A stretch of 64,000 bases of DNA from Thiobacter sp. AK1. Lineage in GTDB: Bacteria > Pseudomonadota > Gammaproteobacteria > Burkholderiales > Thiobacteraceae. Below, one piece after another: positions 38,705 through 48,342 of the stretch. The stretch is taken from contig NZ_JBAJEX010000001.1 of assembly GCF_039822265.1 (NCBI RefSeq), positions 310,001 to 374,000 on the forward strand, in the 5' to 3' direction. The notes under the pieces were generated by a model, which was not told where the DNA came from, did no database searches, and was given only the letters and a program-made list of their open reading frames with translations. Each line of letters begins with the position of its first letter. The first letter of the stretch is position 1. The position numbers and the translations under genes were made by a program.

Positions 38705-39369
38705 CGTTCACTCGTTTTCAGGGCGACCTTGTCGCGCAGGTAGAAAGGCGCCGCCTGCTCCGGGTCGATCCAGGCGGCAGGCCCCTGGGCCTCGGCCAGA
38801 GCGGCGATGTCGGCGGCGTGGGGGAACATTGTGCCATCCACCCGGACAAGCTGTCCGGCATAGCGGCGCGCAAGCGCTTCGTGATGCACGGAGAAGCCAC
38901 TGCCCACACCTGTCCAATGGCCGCCTTCGACGCTTGGGCTTGCCTCTGGCGCACACAGGTTGGGGCCGACAAGGGTTTGCCAGCCCGCCTCGGCCTTGAG
39001 GAAGGCGGCATGATAGAGCTCCCCCATGCGGGCATCGAGACAGGTGATCACCCGGTCGGCGCGGCTGCCCGCCGCCAAGGCAAGCAGGGTGCAAACCGGC
39101 GCCACCGGCAAATCGGCACCAAAGGCCAAGCCCTGCGCAACACCACAGGCGATACGTAGTCCCGTGAAGGTGCCGGGACCTTGGCCGAAGGCGATGCAAT
39201 CAAGCTGGTTGAGGGCGAGCCCTGCCTCAGCCAATAGCTCATGCACAAAATCCAAAAGCCAATCCGAGTGCTGCTGAGCCGCTTTGACATCCCGGCTCAG
39301 GGTGTCGCCTGCCACACGCAGGGCGACAGACAAGTATTCGGTGGAAGTATCGAAGGCGAGCACGCGCAT
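38701..39369 (-). CDS. tsaB: tRNA threonylcarbamoyladenosine biosynthesis protein TsaB
   Basis: A 222-residue ASKHA-fold protein that with TsaD/TsaE makes t6A37 on tRNA. Visible are LAFDTSTEYLSVAL, FGQGPGTFTGLRIACGVAQGLA and CLDARMGELYHAAF. It lacks the metal-binding residues of TsaD, as expected. It is the first gene of the minus-strand tsaB-rimI-udg run. Confidence 0.95.
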   Translation of the reverse strand: MRVLAFDTSTEYLSVALRVAGDTLSRDVKAAQQHSDWLLDFVHELLAEAGLALNQLDCIAFGQGPGTFTGLRIACGVAQGLAFGADLPVAPVCTLLALAAGSRADRVITCLDARMGELYHAAFLKAEAGWQTLVGPNLCAPEASPSVEGGHWTGVGSGFSVHHEALARRYAGQLVRVDGTMFPHAADIAALAEAQGPAAWIDPEQAAPFYLRDKVALKTSER

Positions 39370-39464
39370 GGCGCGATTATCCCAGATAATCCATTGAGCC
39401 GCGGACTACGTCCGGGCGCATGCCGTGGCGAACCTTGATGGGGAAACACTCGCGTTGTTTCCCG

Positions 39465-39893
39465 TTAGAGCAGAAGCGCCACCGACTTGATCAGCCCCCA
39501 CGCGCCAAGCCCCGGAGAAAGGCGCAGCGTCGCCACCGAATGGGCCGTCGGCGAGGCCAGTCGCATGTTGAGAATGCTCACGCCCCTCGGTCGTTCCGTC
39601 ACGAGCGCCAGCTCCCGCGCCAGGATCCGCAGACGATTGACCCCATGGGGGAATTGGCCTTGCCTGGAAGAGGAAAGGGATAGCCCCGCGTCGAAGCAAG
39701 CCAAACCGGGAAAGCCGCACCCCCACAGGCGCCCGTACCGCACCGTGACTGGCGCTTCCTCCGCGAACACAGGCGAGTCAGATCTCGCCAGCGCCTCCTT
39801 TAGCGACGCGATACGGGTGATGCGACCGTGGTCCATGAACATGACGCGCCTCACCAGCCGCTTGACCTGCACCGCCGGTGGGCGATAGCACAA
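39465..39893 (-). CDS. Doubtful frame in a gene-poor gap, possibly a decayed gene
   Basis: The 39370-40053 interval has no recognisable gene. This 142-codon minus-strand frame (TTG start, VKRLVRRVMFMDHGRITRIA and RYGRLWGCGFPG inside) reads more like protein than the overlapping frames, but has no clear ribosome site, no family match I can name and a start inside an open frame. It may be the C-terminal remnant of a lost gene. Otherwise I see nothing in the gap. Confidence 0.25.
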   Translation of the reverse strand: MCYRPPAVQVKRLVRRVMFMDHGRITRIASLKEALARSDSPVFAEEAPVTVRYGRLWGCGFPGLACFDAGLSLSSSRQGQFPHGVNRLRILARELALVTERPRGVSILNMRLASPTAHSVATLRLSPGLGAWGLIKSVALLL

Positions 39894-40053
39894 CTCGCCA
39901 ACTCGCTTCGTTCGCGCCCCTTTGCTGGTGACCCTGTCGTTGGGCGGGCATCATGCGCGTTTCGTCTATCCCTAGCGCAGCCAAAAGGGAGCCAAGAGCG
40001 AATAACGCGCCCTTGCCCATGGCCAGTGCCCACAGCCCTCCATCTCAGTTAGC

Positions 40054-41202
40054 ATGCGCGCCATGTCGTGCCAAAGCTGGGACATCTTCTGCACCGTCAT
40101 CGACAACTTCGGCGACGCCGGCGTCTGCTGGCGCCTAGCCCGCCAGCTCGCCCGGGAATACGGCTTCGTGGTCAGGCTGTGGATCGACCGCCCCGCGGTG
40201 CTGTCACGCCTGGTGCCAGCCGTCCAGCCTGATGTTCCCGAACAAAGCGTTTCCGGCGTGGAGGTACGCCGCTTGACACACCCCTTTCCCCAGGTGCGGC
40301 CTCACGAGGTCGTCATCGAGGCCTTCGGCTGCGCGCTACCGGAAAACTTCGTCGAGGCCATGGCGCGCCGCACCCCAGCGCCGATGTGGATCAACCTGGA
40401 ATACCTGAGCGCCGAGGACTGGGTAGCGCACTACCACGCGCTGGCCTCGCCCCACCCCCGTCTGCCCCTCGTCAAGTATTTCTTCTTCCCGGGCTTTGGT
40501 CCCAACACCGGCGGCCTGTTGCGTGAGGCCGATCTGTTCGATCGCCGCGCGGCCTTCCAGGCCGATCCCACGGCCCAGGCGGCCTTCTGGCAGGGGCTGG
40601 GTGTGCCGCCACCACAAGCCGCGGCCCAGCGCATCTCGTTGTTTGCCTACGAAAACGCCGCCGTGGCCGAATTGCTCCGCCTGTGGGTCGAGGGCCCGGA
40701 CCCCGTCTTCTGCCTGCTGCCGGAAGGACGGCTCCTGCCCCAGGCGGCGGCAGCGCTCGGTGAGCCCCTCGCCACCGGACGCATCGTCCGCCGCGGCCGT
40801 CTTACCCTTCACGTCCTGCCCTTCCTGCCCCAAGACGAGTACGACCGCCTCCTTTGGGCCTGCGATTTCAACTTCGTGCGGGGCGAGGACTCCTTCGTAC
40901 GCGCCCAGTGGGCGGCGCGTCCCTTCGCCTGGCACATCTACGCCCAGGACGACGAGGTGCACTGGCGGAAACTAAATGCCTTTCTCGCCGTCTATGGGGC
41001 CGGTCTCGCACCTGCGCCCGCGGCCGGCCTCGCGGCCCTGTGGCACGCCTGGAACCGGCAGGCAGGCGTAGCCCGCGCCTGGCAAGCCTACGTAGCCCAC
41101 GCGGCCGCGCTCGCCGACCATGCCCGTCGCTGGGCGGCGCAGTTGGGCCGTCACCCGAGTCTGGCACAACGCCTGGTGCAATTTTGCGAGAAAAGGTTAT
41201 AA
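40054..41202 (+). CDS. earP: EF-P arginine rhamnosyltransferase
   Basis: A 382-residue GT-B enzyme transferring rhamnose from dTDP-rhamnose to Arg32 of EF-P, needed to relieve polyproline stalling. Diagnostic are FCTVIDNFGDAGVCWRLARQLA at the N-terminus and FNFVRGEDSFVRAQWAARPFAWHIY near residue 270-295. ATG at 40054 or 40063. Its stop codon lies inside the likely efp -10 box, and efp follows 41 bases later, the normal pairing. Confidence 0.96.
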   Translation: MRAMSCQSWDIFCTVIDNFGDAGVCWRLARQLAREYGFVVRLWIDRPAVLSRLVPAVQPDVPEQSVSGVEVRRLTHPFPQVRPHEVVIEAFGCALPENFVEAMARRTPAPMWINLEYLSAEDWVAHYHALASPHPRLPLVKYFFFPGFGPNTGGLLREADLFDRRAAFQADPTAQAAFWQGLGVPPPQAAAQRISLFAYENAAVAELLRLWVEGPDPVFCLLPEGRLLPQAAAALGEPLATGRIVRRGRLTLHVLPFLPQDEYDRLLWACDFNFVRGEDSFVRAQWAARPFAWHIYAQDDEVHWRKLNAFLAVYGAGLAPAPAAGLAALWHAWNRQAGVARAWQAYVAHAAALADHARRWAAQLGRHPSLAQRLVQFCEKRL

Positions 41203-41203
41203 T
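41198..41203 (+). promoter_or_regulatory. Consensus -10 box before efp
   Basis: A perfect TATAAT overlaps the earP stop codon and precedes the efp ATG by about 40 bases, suggesting efp has its own promoter besides read-through from earP. The -35 region is weak. Confidence 0.5.
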
Positions 41204-41243
41204 CGAGGGTTTTTCGAACCAGCTTTGACATTGAGGCAGGATG

Positions 41244-41801
41244 ATGAAGACCGCACAGGAACTGCGCGCAGGCAACGTGGTGATGATCGGCAAAGATCCG
41301 ATGGTCGTCCAGAAAGCCGAATACAACCGCTCCGGTCGCAACGCTGCGGTGGTGAAACTGAAGCTCAAGAACCTGCTCACCGGCGCTGCCGCGGAAACGG
41401 TTTACAAGGCCGACGACAAGTTCGACGTGGTGGTCCTGGACCGCAAGCCCGCCACCTACTCCTACTTCGCCGACCCCATGTACGTGTTCATGGATGAAAA
41501 CTTCGAGCAATACGAAGTGGAGGCGGACAACATGGGTGATGCCATCCATTACCTTGAGGATGGCATGCCGGTGGAGGTGGTATTTTTCAACGGCAAGGCC
41601 ATCTCGGTGGAACTGCCCACCACGGTGGTGCGGGAAATCACCACCGAGCCGGCCGTGCGCGGAGACACCTCCGGCAAGGTGATGAAGCCGGCGCGGCTTG
41701 CCACCGGCTTCGAGATCCAAGTCCCCCTGTTCTGCGAAAGCGGGGACAAGATCGAGATCGACACCCGAACCCACGAATACCGACGCCGCATCACGTCCTG
41801 A
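41244..41801 (+). CDS. efp: Elongation factor P
   Basis: A 185-residue EF-P with three beta-barrel domains. The modified loop reads [10 protein letters not shown] with Arg at position 32 (counting from ATG 41244), the residue rhamnosylated by EarP, rather than the Lys of the EpmA-type pathway. A preceding ATG (41241) would add one Met. EF-P rescues ribosomes paused at consecutive prolines. A rho-independent terminator follows. Confidence 0.97.
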   Translation: MKTAQELRAGNVVMIGKDPMVVQKAEYNRSGRNAAVVKLKLKNLLTGAAAETVYKADDKFDVVVLDRKPATYSYFADPMYVFMDENFEQYEVEADNMGDAIHYLEDGMPVEVVFFNGKAISVELPTTVVREITTEPAVRGDTSGKVMKPARLATGFEIQVPLFCESGDKIEIDTRTHEYRRRITS

Positions 41802-41825
41802 GCGGCGTTTTTCAGCCACGAGAAA

Positions 41826-41850
41826 AGCCAGGGTCTGCCTGGCTTTTTTT
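41826..41850 (+). terminator. Rho-independent terminator after efp
   Basis: A 7-bp stem (agccagg / cctggct) with a 5-base loop followed by a run of seven T's after the stem, 24 bases after the efp stop. Confidence 0.9.
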
Positions 41851-41957
41851 GTCTATGCCTTTCGGAATATGCCGAAGGCGGGGCTCCCATTGCCGTCACC
41901 CACCGGTAACCTGGATGCGGTCCAATTGCGCGCATCGCGCGTGGCAAAGGAGGTCCC

Positions 41958-42200
41958 ATGAAAATCACGCCATCCTCGTCACACACGCCGGTGCACGTGG
42001 AGGCGATCCATTCGCCTGCTGCCACGGGGATCCGGCTGACCGTAGGCGATGAAACCGGCTCGCAAATCCACCTCAGCATCGAACAGGCCCGTGCCCTTTC
42101 GCTCGCCCTGATCAGGGCGGTGAACCATCAGGAGCGCCAAGCACCGACGGCAGCGCCCACTGGTGCTCGGCGCAAGCAGGCTCAACCAGTGAGACGATAG
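41958..42200 (+). CDS. Small uncharacterised protein
   Basis: An 80-residue protein preceded by a strong ribosome site (aaaggagg). The central part alternates beta-like strands (VHVEAIHSPAATGIRLTVGDETGSQIHLSIEQARALSLALIRAV), and the C-terminus is basic and probably disordered. I do not recognise it. Its last 19 bases overlap the 3' end of the convergent response regulator. Confidence 0.6.
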   Translation: MKITPSSSHTPVHVEAIHSPAATGIRLTVGDETGSQIHLSIEQARALSLALIRAVNHQERQAPTAAPTGARRKQAQPVRR

Positions 42201-42850
42201 GGTGCGAGATCCATTTCCTGGGCGGCGATCACCGCCTCGGTGCGATTTCTCACACCCAGCGTCTGAAAGATCGCCGCCAGATGAATTTTCACCGTGCCCT
42301 CCGTGATATCCAGTGTGCGGGCGATCACCTTATTGGGTTTGCCTTCTGCCAGCAAGGCCAGCACCTGCAGCTGGCGTTCCGTCAGGCCCCGTGTGCCGCG
42401 CCGCCCCGTCACGGACGTCTGCCGCGGCGGCGGGCTGGCTTGAGTCACCCCCTCGTGCGCCAATAGCAGCGTGGGCAGATAGACACCACCCGCCAGCACC
42501 AGCTTAATGGCGCTCAGCATCACCTGAGCCGTGGAGGATTTGGGAATGTAGCCCAGCACCCCCGCCTCTAGCGCCTGCCGCACGTCTTCAGGCGATTCGC
42601 TGGCAGACAGGACGATCACGGGAATCAGGGGAAAACGGCCGCGGAAGGTGCGCACGCCCGTGAGGCCATCCAACCCCGGCATGTTGAGATCCAGCAGGGC
42701 GAGATCCAGGTCGGGGTTGCGTTCCGCCACTTCCAGCGCGCCGGGGTAATCCGCCGCCTGCACCACGTCTGGTTCGGTGCCCAGCTCCTTGAGGACGTGC
42801 AGCAAACCTTCGCGAAACAAGGAATGGTCATCGGCTAGCAGGATGCGCAT
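42182..42850 (-). CDS. NarL/FixJ-family response regulator
   Basis: A 222-residue two-component regulator. The receiver domain (residues 1-120) has ILLADDHSLFREGL, the phosphoacceptor Asp in ALLDLNMPGLDG and the Lys in GYIPKSS. The LuxR-type helix-turn-helix (about 155-220) reads LTERQLQVLALLAEGKPNKVIARTLDITEGTVKIHLAAIFQTLGV. No sensor kinase is adjacent, so it is an orphan here. Confidence 0.94.
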   Translation of the reverse strand: MRILLADDHSLFREGLLHVLKELGTEPDVVQAADYPGALEVAERNPDLDLALLDLNMPGLDGLTGVRTFRGRFPLIPVIVLSASESPEDVRQALEAGVLGYIPKSSTAQVMLSAIKLVLAGGVYLPTLLLAHEGVTQASPPPRQTSVTGRRGTRGLTERQLQVLALLAEGKPNKVIARTLDITEGTVKIHLAAIFQTLGVRNRTEAVIAAQEMDLAPYRLTG

Positions 42851-43008
42851 CGCTCTTCCTTTCCCAGTAGGACAGGACGCCGCAGTGGGATGCCGGCGCC
42901 ATGGTACGCCCATGCCCCCGGTGTTGCCACCTGACGAATCATTCATCTGCCGCCATGGTGCCCGCCAGGTAGAATAGGCGCGTCGCTCCAATGACAGAAG
43001 GATAGCCG

Positions 43009-43581
43009 ATGCCGACCCGCCTGCGTACCGTTCTGCTGCTTTTGGTCATGATGCTCGCCCTCCTGCCGCCGGCCGGCTGGGCCGATCCCCCCGCCCATGC
43101 CCCCGCCCATGGTTGGCGCAAGAAGCATGATCCCTATTACCTGGGCTATGCGGGCAAGAAGTGGCCGCACGACTATGGTGTGCTGGTCGGCCGCTGCGAC
43201 TACGCGGCGGTGGGCGCCGTACTGGGTGGCGCGGTGGGCGGGGCCATTGGTAGCCAAGTCGGCCAGGGCCAAGGGCGGACGGTGGCCATCATCGTCGGCA
43301 CGGTGGTGGGGGCCGTCCTCGGCGCCCAAATCGGGCGCGACCTGGACGAGGCGGACCGCGCTTGCATCGGTCACACACTAGAACTTGCGCCGCCTGGCCA
43401 GCGGGTGGTCTGGGTCAATCCCAATACCGGCATCGAGTACGTGGTCGTTCCCACCCGCAATTTCCAGCTCGACGATCGCGACTGCCGCGAGTTCGCCATG
43501 GAGCGCATCCGCGATGGACGGCGCGTGATGAGCAAAGGGCAAGCCTGCCGGGACGCTACGGGGAGTTGGCAGCCGAGCTAG
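43009..43581 (+). CDS. Secreted glycine-zipper protein
   Basis: A 190-residue exported protein. Signal peptide LLLLVMMLALLPPAGWAD. A glycine-zipper two-helix segment (about 68-105) reads VGAVLGGAVGGAIGSQVGQGQGR and VGTVVGAVLGAQIGRDLDEADR, as in the 17-kDa/SlyB-like surface antigens. Cys residues at CDY, ACIGH, DCRE and ACRD could form disulfides. A TAGAAT box at 42970 may be its -10. The 166-base gap that follows is empty. Confidence 0.85.
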   Translation: MPTRLRTVLLLLVMMLALLPPAGWADPPAHAPAHGWRKKHDPYYLGYAGKKWPHDYGVLVGRCDYAAVGAVLGGAVGGAIGSQVGQGQGRTVAIIVGTVVGAVLGAQIGRDLDEADRACIGHTLELAPPGQRVVWVNPNTGIEYVVVPTRNFQLDDRDCREFAMERIRDGRRVMSKGQACRDATGSWQPS

Positions 43582-43747
43582 ACCGCGCGTCGCTACCTGC
43601 TTCATCACAAAGCCCTTGGATCTCGCAAGCCGACTGGCGCGGGCCAGCTGGAGCATCGATCGCGGCACAAGCCCTTCCCACAAGAGCCTTCTCCCGAGGC
43701 AGCCGGTCGTGGCACGCGCTCGAGGGGATGCGCATGGCCGCCTGCCC

Positions 43748-44614
43748 CTATGCTAGCTCCCGGTGGGCGGCGTAGGCGATACGATCCTTGCCGCCCTGCT
43801 TGGCCTGGTACATGAGCCGGTCGGCCAGTTCGATGAGCGCATCCACGTCGCGCGCAGGCGTATCGCACGCCGCGACCCCAATGCTGAACGTGACATCCCA
43901 GCCATGGGCCCGCATGGCGGCGTCGAGCGCCTTGTGCAGAGCCTGGGCCACGCCCAGCGCCGCTTCGCCGCCCGTCTGAGGCAGCAGCACGGCATATTCG
44001 TCCCCACCCAGGCGGGCGGGCAGGTCGGTGCTGCGCACGTTGCGGCCGATTTCCTGCGCCACGGTCTTCAAAAGCGCATCCCCGGCGCTGTGGCCCAGGC
44101 GATCGTTGATCTGCTTGAAATTATCGCAGTCGAGGTAGATGACGGCGAGCGATCCGCCATAGCGCCGCTGCCGTTCCAGCTCCCAGCCCACCACATCGTA
44201 GAAGGCGTATCGGTTGGGCAGCCCGGTGAGGAAATCCGTGCGGGACAGGGCGCACTCCTGATCGTAGAGACGGCGCATCAGCTTCGCGATCGCGAGCGCC
44301 ACCAACAGATATACAGCCGTGCGCAGCAGGGCGCTCAGCATCAGCAGGCTGACGCCGGCATAAGGTTGGCCGAAGGCAAGGCCGCTTAAAACGGCCACCA
44401 TCCCCGCTGCCACGGCGAAACCCGCCGCCCAGGCCGCGCCTGCATTCCAGGCCACCAGCACGATGGGCAAAAGAAACAGCGCATGGGCATTGAGGGCGGG
44501 CGGCGCAACGACATCCAGCACGGCGATCAGGGCGAATAGGAGCAGGCCCAAAGCCACGGCCACGGGCTTCTTTAGCCGGGTCAAACCGAACACGAGTTCA
44601 CGGGCGCGCTTCAA
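43748..44614 (-). CDS. Membrane diguanylate cyclase
   Basis: A 288-residue protein with four to five N-terminal helices (about 18-115) and a GGDEF domain (about 125-285). The active site is RLGGDEYAVLLP (GGDEY variant, normally active) with an intact inhibitory I-site RSTD five residues upstream. YLDCDNFKQINDRLGHSAGDALL carries the metal Asp. It would make c-di-GMP with product inhibition. Confidence 0.92.
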   Translation of the reverse strand: MKRARELVFGLTRLKKPVAVALGLLLFALIAVLDVVAPPALNAHALFLLPIVLVAWNAGAAWAAGFAVAAGMVAVLSGLAFGQPYAGVSLLMLSALLRTAVYLLVALAIAKLMRRLYDQECALSRTDFLTGLPNRYAFYDVVGWELERQRRYGGSLAVIYLDCDNFKQINDRLGHSAGDALLKTVAQEIGRNVRSTDLPARLGGDEYAVLLPQTGGEAALGVAQALHKALDAAMRAHGWDVTFSIGVAACDTPARDVDALIELADRLMYQAKQGGKDRIAYAAHRELA

Positions 44615-44706
44615 CGATATGCCCTCCTTGCCATCTTGCCATGCTACCGCTGCCCACTGCCCTTGACATCAGGGCGTGGTAAGGTGGCGTTTCGTTGCAG
44701 CATGCC

Positions 44707-46329
44707 ATGACTTCCAACCTCGACATCGTGCTCGGCTACCACGCGCGTAGCAAACACCATCTCCAGCGCTATGCCGCTGGACCGCGCGGACTCGACTGGG
44801 CCACCCAGCCCGATCCCTTCCGCCACTTCATCGGCGCGCCACGCGTCGAGCTGCCGCTGCTCGCCCCCGGGCATCCCGCGACCACCTGGGCCGAGTCGCT
44901 TAAAGCGAGTGGGCTATCGCCGCGTCCGCTGGGTGTGGCCAGCGTAGCGGCCCTCCTGGAGCTCGCCCTGGGGCTTGCGGCGTGGAAAGCCTATGCTGGC
45001 AGCCGCTGGGCGCTGCGCTGCAATCCCAGCAGCGGCAACCTCCACCCCACCGAAGGCTACCTGGTGATCCAAGACTGCCCGGGCCTCGACGATGGGGTCT
45101 ACCACTACCTGAGCCGCGATCATGTGCTGGAACGACGCGCCGTCCTTGAGGCGAGCGCCCCTCTGCTGCCGTCGAGCTGTTTGCTAGTGGGATTATCTGC
45201 CATCGCCTGGCGTGAGGCCTGGAAGTACGGAGAGCGGGCCTTTCGCTACTGTCAGCACGACGCCGGCCATGCGGCTGCCGCCCTGCGCTTCGCCGCAGCG
45301 ACCCTGGGTTGGCAGGCACGCCTGCTGGAGGGCGCGGCGGATGCGGACATCGCCGCATTGCTGGGCCTTGACCGGACGCCGGATTTCCAAGACGCGGAAG
45401 GCGAACATCCCGACCTCGTCCTGCTGGTGGGACCCGGCCCCCTGCCCGCCGACTGGCCCCTCAAGCCCCTGATCGAGGCCACCCGCGACTGGCGCGGACG
45501 GGCGAACCGCCTCTCGCCCCATCACGCCCACGACTGGCCGGTGATCGAGGAAGTGGCCCAGGCCACCCGCAAACCGGCGACCCAAGCGTGGGTTTGGACG
45601 CCGCCACTACGCCCCCCGCCCGCCCCCGAAGGGGGTGACGTGCCCGCCGCCCGGCTCATCCGCCAACGACGCAGCGCCCAGGCTTTCGACGGGACCACCG
45701 GCGCGTCCCTCGCCGCCTTTCATTCCATGCTGGATCTGACCCTGCCGCGCCCCGACTTTGCACCCTTTGATGCCCTTAGCTGGGCGCCGCGTGTGCATCT
45801 GGTCCTGTTCGTGCATCGGGTGGAAGGGCTGGCACCGGGTCTCTACGTACTCCCCCGGCGGCCTGAGGCGGAGGCTGAACTGCGCACCGCCTTCTCGCCC
45901 GCATTCGCGTGGCAACGTGCGGAAGATACGCCCGCCCATCTGCCCCTTTACCGGCTGCACGCGGGCGATGCGCGCGCCGCGGCCCGCATCCTTTCCTGCC
46001 ACCAGGACATCGCCGCCGATGGCGCCTTCGCCGTGGCCATGCTGGCCGAATTCGCTGGACCCCTGAAGGCGGGCCCCTGGATCTATCGTCAGCTCCACTG
46101 GGAAGCCGGACTGATTGGTCAGGTGTTGTACCTGGCAGCCGAAGCAGCGGGACTACAGGGCACAGGCATTGGCTGCTTCTTCGACGATGCCACCCACGAA
46201 CTGCTGGGTCTTGCGGGTACTGCCCTACAGGACCTGTACCACTTCACCGTGGGCGCTGCACTGGAGGACAGCCGCCTACAGACGCTGCCGGCCTACGCCC
46301 ACTTGCGGCGGCCAGCTGGGCTACCATAG
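44707..46329 (+). CDS. SagB/ThcOx-like double nitroreductase-domain protein
   Basis: A 540-residue protein with two nitroreductase-like FMN domains. Domain 1 (about 75-250) has [18 protein letters not shown], typical of SagB-type dehydrogenases. Domain 2 (about 310-520) has [14 protein letters not shown] and ends [16 protein letters not shown]. SagB enzymes oxidise azolines to azoles in peptide natural products, but no cyclodehydratase or precursor gene is nearby; stand-alone homologues of unknown function are common. The ATG at 44707 is preferred to 44695. A TTGACA -35-like box lies at 44663. Confidence 0.85.
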   Translation: MTSNLDIVLGYHARSKHHLQRYAAGPRGLDWATQPDPFRHFIGAPRVELPLLAPGHPATTWAESLKASGLSPRPLGVASVAALLELALGLAAWKAYAGSRWALRCNPSSGNLHPTEGYLVIQDCPGLDDGVYHYLSRDHVLERRAVLEASAPLLPSSCLLVGLSAIAWREAWKYGERAFRYCQHDAGHAAAALRFAAATLGWQARLLEGAADADIAALLGLDRTPDFQDAEGEHPDLVLLVGPGPLPADWPLKPLIEATRDWRGRANRLSPHHAHDWPVIEEVAQATRKPATQAWVWTPPLRPPPAPEGGDVPAARLIRQRRSAQAFDGTTGASLAAFHSMLDLTLPRPDFAPFDALSWAPRVHLVLFVHRVEGLAPGLYVLPRRPEAEAELRTAFSPAFAWQRAEDTPAHLPLYRLHAGDARAAARILSCHQDIAADGAFAVAMLAEFAGPLKAGPWIYRQLHWEAGLIGQVLYLAAEAAGLQGTGIGCFFDDATHELLGLAGTALQDLYHFTVGAALEDSRLQTLPAYAHLRRPAGLP

Positions 46330-46351
46330 CGCTTCGCGAGGAGGAAAAGCC

Positions 46352-46750
46352 ATGAGTGAGAGAATCAGCAAAACGCCAGAAGAGTGGCGCGCCCAACTCA
46401 CGCCGGAGCAGTATCGCGTGTGCCGCGAGAAGGGCACCGAGCGGGCCTTCACAGGCGCCTACTGGGACCACCACGAGGCCGGCATTTATCGTTGCGCCTG
46501 CTGCGGTGCCCCACTTTTCAGCTCGGCGACCAAGTTCGATTCCGGCACCGGCTGGCCCAGCTACTGGGCGCCCATCTCGGCCGAGCGCATCGCCACCGAG
46601 ATCGACCACAGTCATGGCATGGTGCGCACGGAGGTCACCTGCAGCCGCTGCGGCGCCCATCTCGGGCATGTGTTCGAAGACGGCCCGCCGCCCACCGGCC
46701 TGCGCTACTGCATCAACTCGGTGGCGCTGAAATTCGAGAAGGCACCGTGA
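46352..46750 (+). CDS. msrB: Peptide methionine-(R)-sulfoxide reductase
   Basis: A 132-residue MsrB. Zinc cysteines CACC and CSRC, the fold motif [11 protein letters not shown] and the catalytic Cys in GLRYCINS are all present. A strong ribosome site (gaggagg) precedes the ATG. Its 3' end overlaps the convergent mtfA by 38 bases. Confidence 0.96.
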   Translation: MSERISKTPEEWRAQLTPEQYRVCREKGTERAFTGAYWDHHEAGIYRCACCGAPLFSSATKFDSGTGWPSYWAPISAERIATEIDHSHGMVRTEVTCSRCGAHLGHVFEDGPPPTGLRYCINSVALKFEKAP

Positions 46751-47516
46751 GGGCGCGGCGCGCCGCCGGATCCTGGCGATAAAAGCGCGCGAGCTGTTCA
46801 TACACCGCCGGATAAGTTTGCAAGAGCGCCTCCGGCGTTTCGAAGAATATCTCGCTTAGCACGGCGAAGAACTCCCCCGGACTCTCCGCCGCGTAGGGGT
46901 CGATGGGCGTGTGCTCGTCTGCCGCCACGCGGCGGCAGAAATCCTCGTAGGCCGTGCGCCAAGCCTCGCTCCACGCCTGCCTGCTCATGTCGCGGTGCAA
47001 TGGCGGAAACCCATTGGGCTCGCCGTTTTGCATGTCCAGCTTATGGGCGAATTCGTGGATCACCACGTTGTAGCCTGGGATACCGTGTCCGCCACCGACA
47101 TCCCGCCAGGAAAGGATCACCGGACCGCCAAGCCACGCCTCGCCGCTCATGGGCTCGCGCACGTGATGCACCAGACCGTGTTCGTCGGTGTACTCGTACT
47201 CGGGCACGAACTCGTCCGGATAGACGATGACTTCCACCCAGCCGCGGTAGTAATCCAGATCCAGATTGAGGATGGGAAGGCAAGCCTGGATGGCGATGTT
47301 GAGGCGCATGGCCTCGGTGAGCACGAGACCAGCCGCCGCCGTGATGGCCTTTTCGTGCAGGAACAGCGTTACCCACTCCTTGAGTCGTGCCAGTTCCGCC
47401 TCGCTCAGGCCGGCAAGGAGCGGCATGTCCCGCACCGCCGCCTGCCAGAGCGCATCCGGCAGGGGATGATGCTTGAGCAGCCTTCGGCGCCGCCAGTTCC
47501 GAAAACTCCAGACCAT
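46713..47516 (-). CDS. mtfA: MtfA-like zinc peptidase (M90 family)
   Basis: A 267-residue cytoplasmic zinc metallopeptidase related to the Mlc titration factor that controls glucose PTS genes in E. coli. The zinc motif is [14 protein letters not shown], and the C-terminal [24 protein letters not shown] contains the third ligand region. Length matches MtfA. The last 38 bases overlap msrB on the other strand. Confidence 0.92.
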   Translation of the reverse strand: MVWSFRNWRRRRLLKHHPLPDALWQAAVRDMPLLAGLSEAELARLKEWVTLFLHEKAITAAAGLVLTEAMRLNIAIQACLPILNLDLDYYRGWVEVIVYPDEFVPEYEYTDEHGLVHHVREPMSGEAWLGGPVILSWRDVGGGHGIPGYNVVIHEFAHKLDMQNGEPNGFPPLHRDMSRQAWSEAWRTAYEDFCRRVAADEHTPIDPYAAESPGEFFAVLSEIFFETPEALLQTYPAVYEQLARFYRQDPAARRALTVPSRISAPPS

Positions 47517-47565
47517 GAATCAGCGTGTGTGATGACGCACGAAGCCCGATGCGCGCCCTTCCTCA

Positions 47566-48072
47566 TCAGGCGGTACCCAGATAATCGCGCTTGCCCAGCG
47601 GCACACCGTTGTGGCGCAGGATGTCGTAGGCCGTAGTGACGTGGAAATAGAAATTGGGTAGGGCGCGGTTGAGCAGATAATCGTCGCCCCGATAAGTGAC
47701 CACGCTCTCGCCGCGACGGATCACCACGTCGCGCTGCTGCGCTCCCTCGAACTGCTCCGGGCGCAAGCTCTCCAACCAGGCGATGGTCTTGCGCACCCTT
47801 TGCACCAGATCGGCGAAGCTCTGTTCGTCGTTGCCAAAAGCCGGTCCCTCCACACCCGCAAGACGGGCCGCGGCATTCTTGGCATGATCACAAGCCACCT
47901 GCACCTGCTTGGTGAAGTGGAACATGTCGGGAAAGAGGCGAAAGCGCAGCAACGCCTGCGGGTCGATGCCCTGTGCCTCGCAATGGGCCGCGGCCTTGTT
48001 TAGGATGACGGCCAGATTGTTCAGCATGCGCACCAGGGGCGGGATGGTCACTTGATAGACGGTGAAGCTCAT
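47566..48072 (-). CDS. DUF1993 family protein
   Basis: A 168-residue protein of the DUF1993 (DinB-like four-helix) family: VYQVTIPPLVRMLNNLAVILNKAAAH, FRLFPDMFHFTKQVQVACDHAKNAAARL and the C-terminal LPNFYFHVTTAYDILRHNGVPLGKRDYLG. Function unknown. ATG 48072 has a good ribosome site (agaaggag). The 48073-48342 gap shows no gene. Confidence 0.88.
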   Translation of the reverse strand: MSFTVYQVTIPPLVRMLNNLAVILNKAAAHCEAQGIDPQALLRFRLFPDMFHFTKQVQVACDHAKNAAARLAGVEGPAFGNDEQSFADLVQRVRKTIAWLESLRPEQFEGAQQRDVVIRRGESVVTYRGDDYLLNRALPNFYFHVTTAYDILRHNGVPLGKRDYLGTA

Positions 48073-48342
48073 GGGGTTTCTCCTTCTCGCATGGGGTCCC
48101 CTATGATAGGGCAAAGGCAAGCCCGCACCATGCGTAGATCGGCGCGCTGCCGTCGAGACTTCGTTGCGTCAGACGCTGCCTTACTGAGCATGACGAGAAA
48201 GCGTCCAAGCGCGTGGCTCATCATCCAGCGCAGCATGTCTCGATAGCGAGCAGCCCATGGTCGCGTGGCAAAGTGGCGCAGTTCTTCACCCTGTGTCGCG
48301 GATGGGCTACCATGGGCCGCTTGTCATTGGAGCCATGATGTC

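Noticed and set aside
44663..44690. TTGACA as the -35 of the SagB-like gene
   Set aside because: No acceptable -10 lies at 16-18 bases; kept only as a remark in the gene entry.
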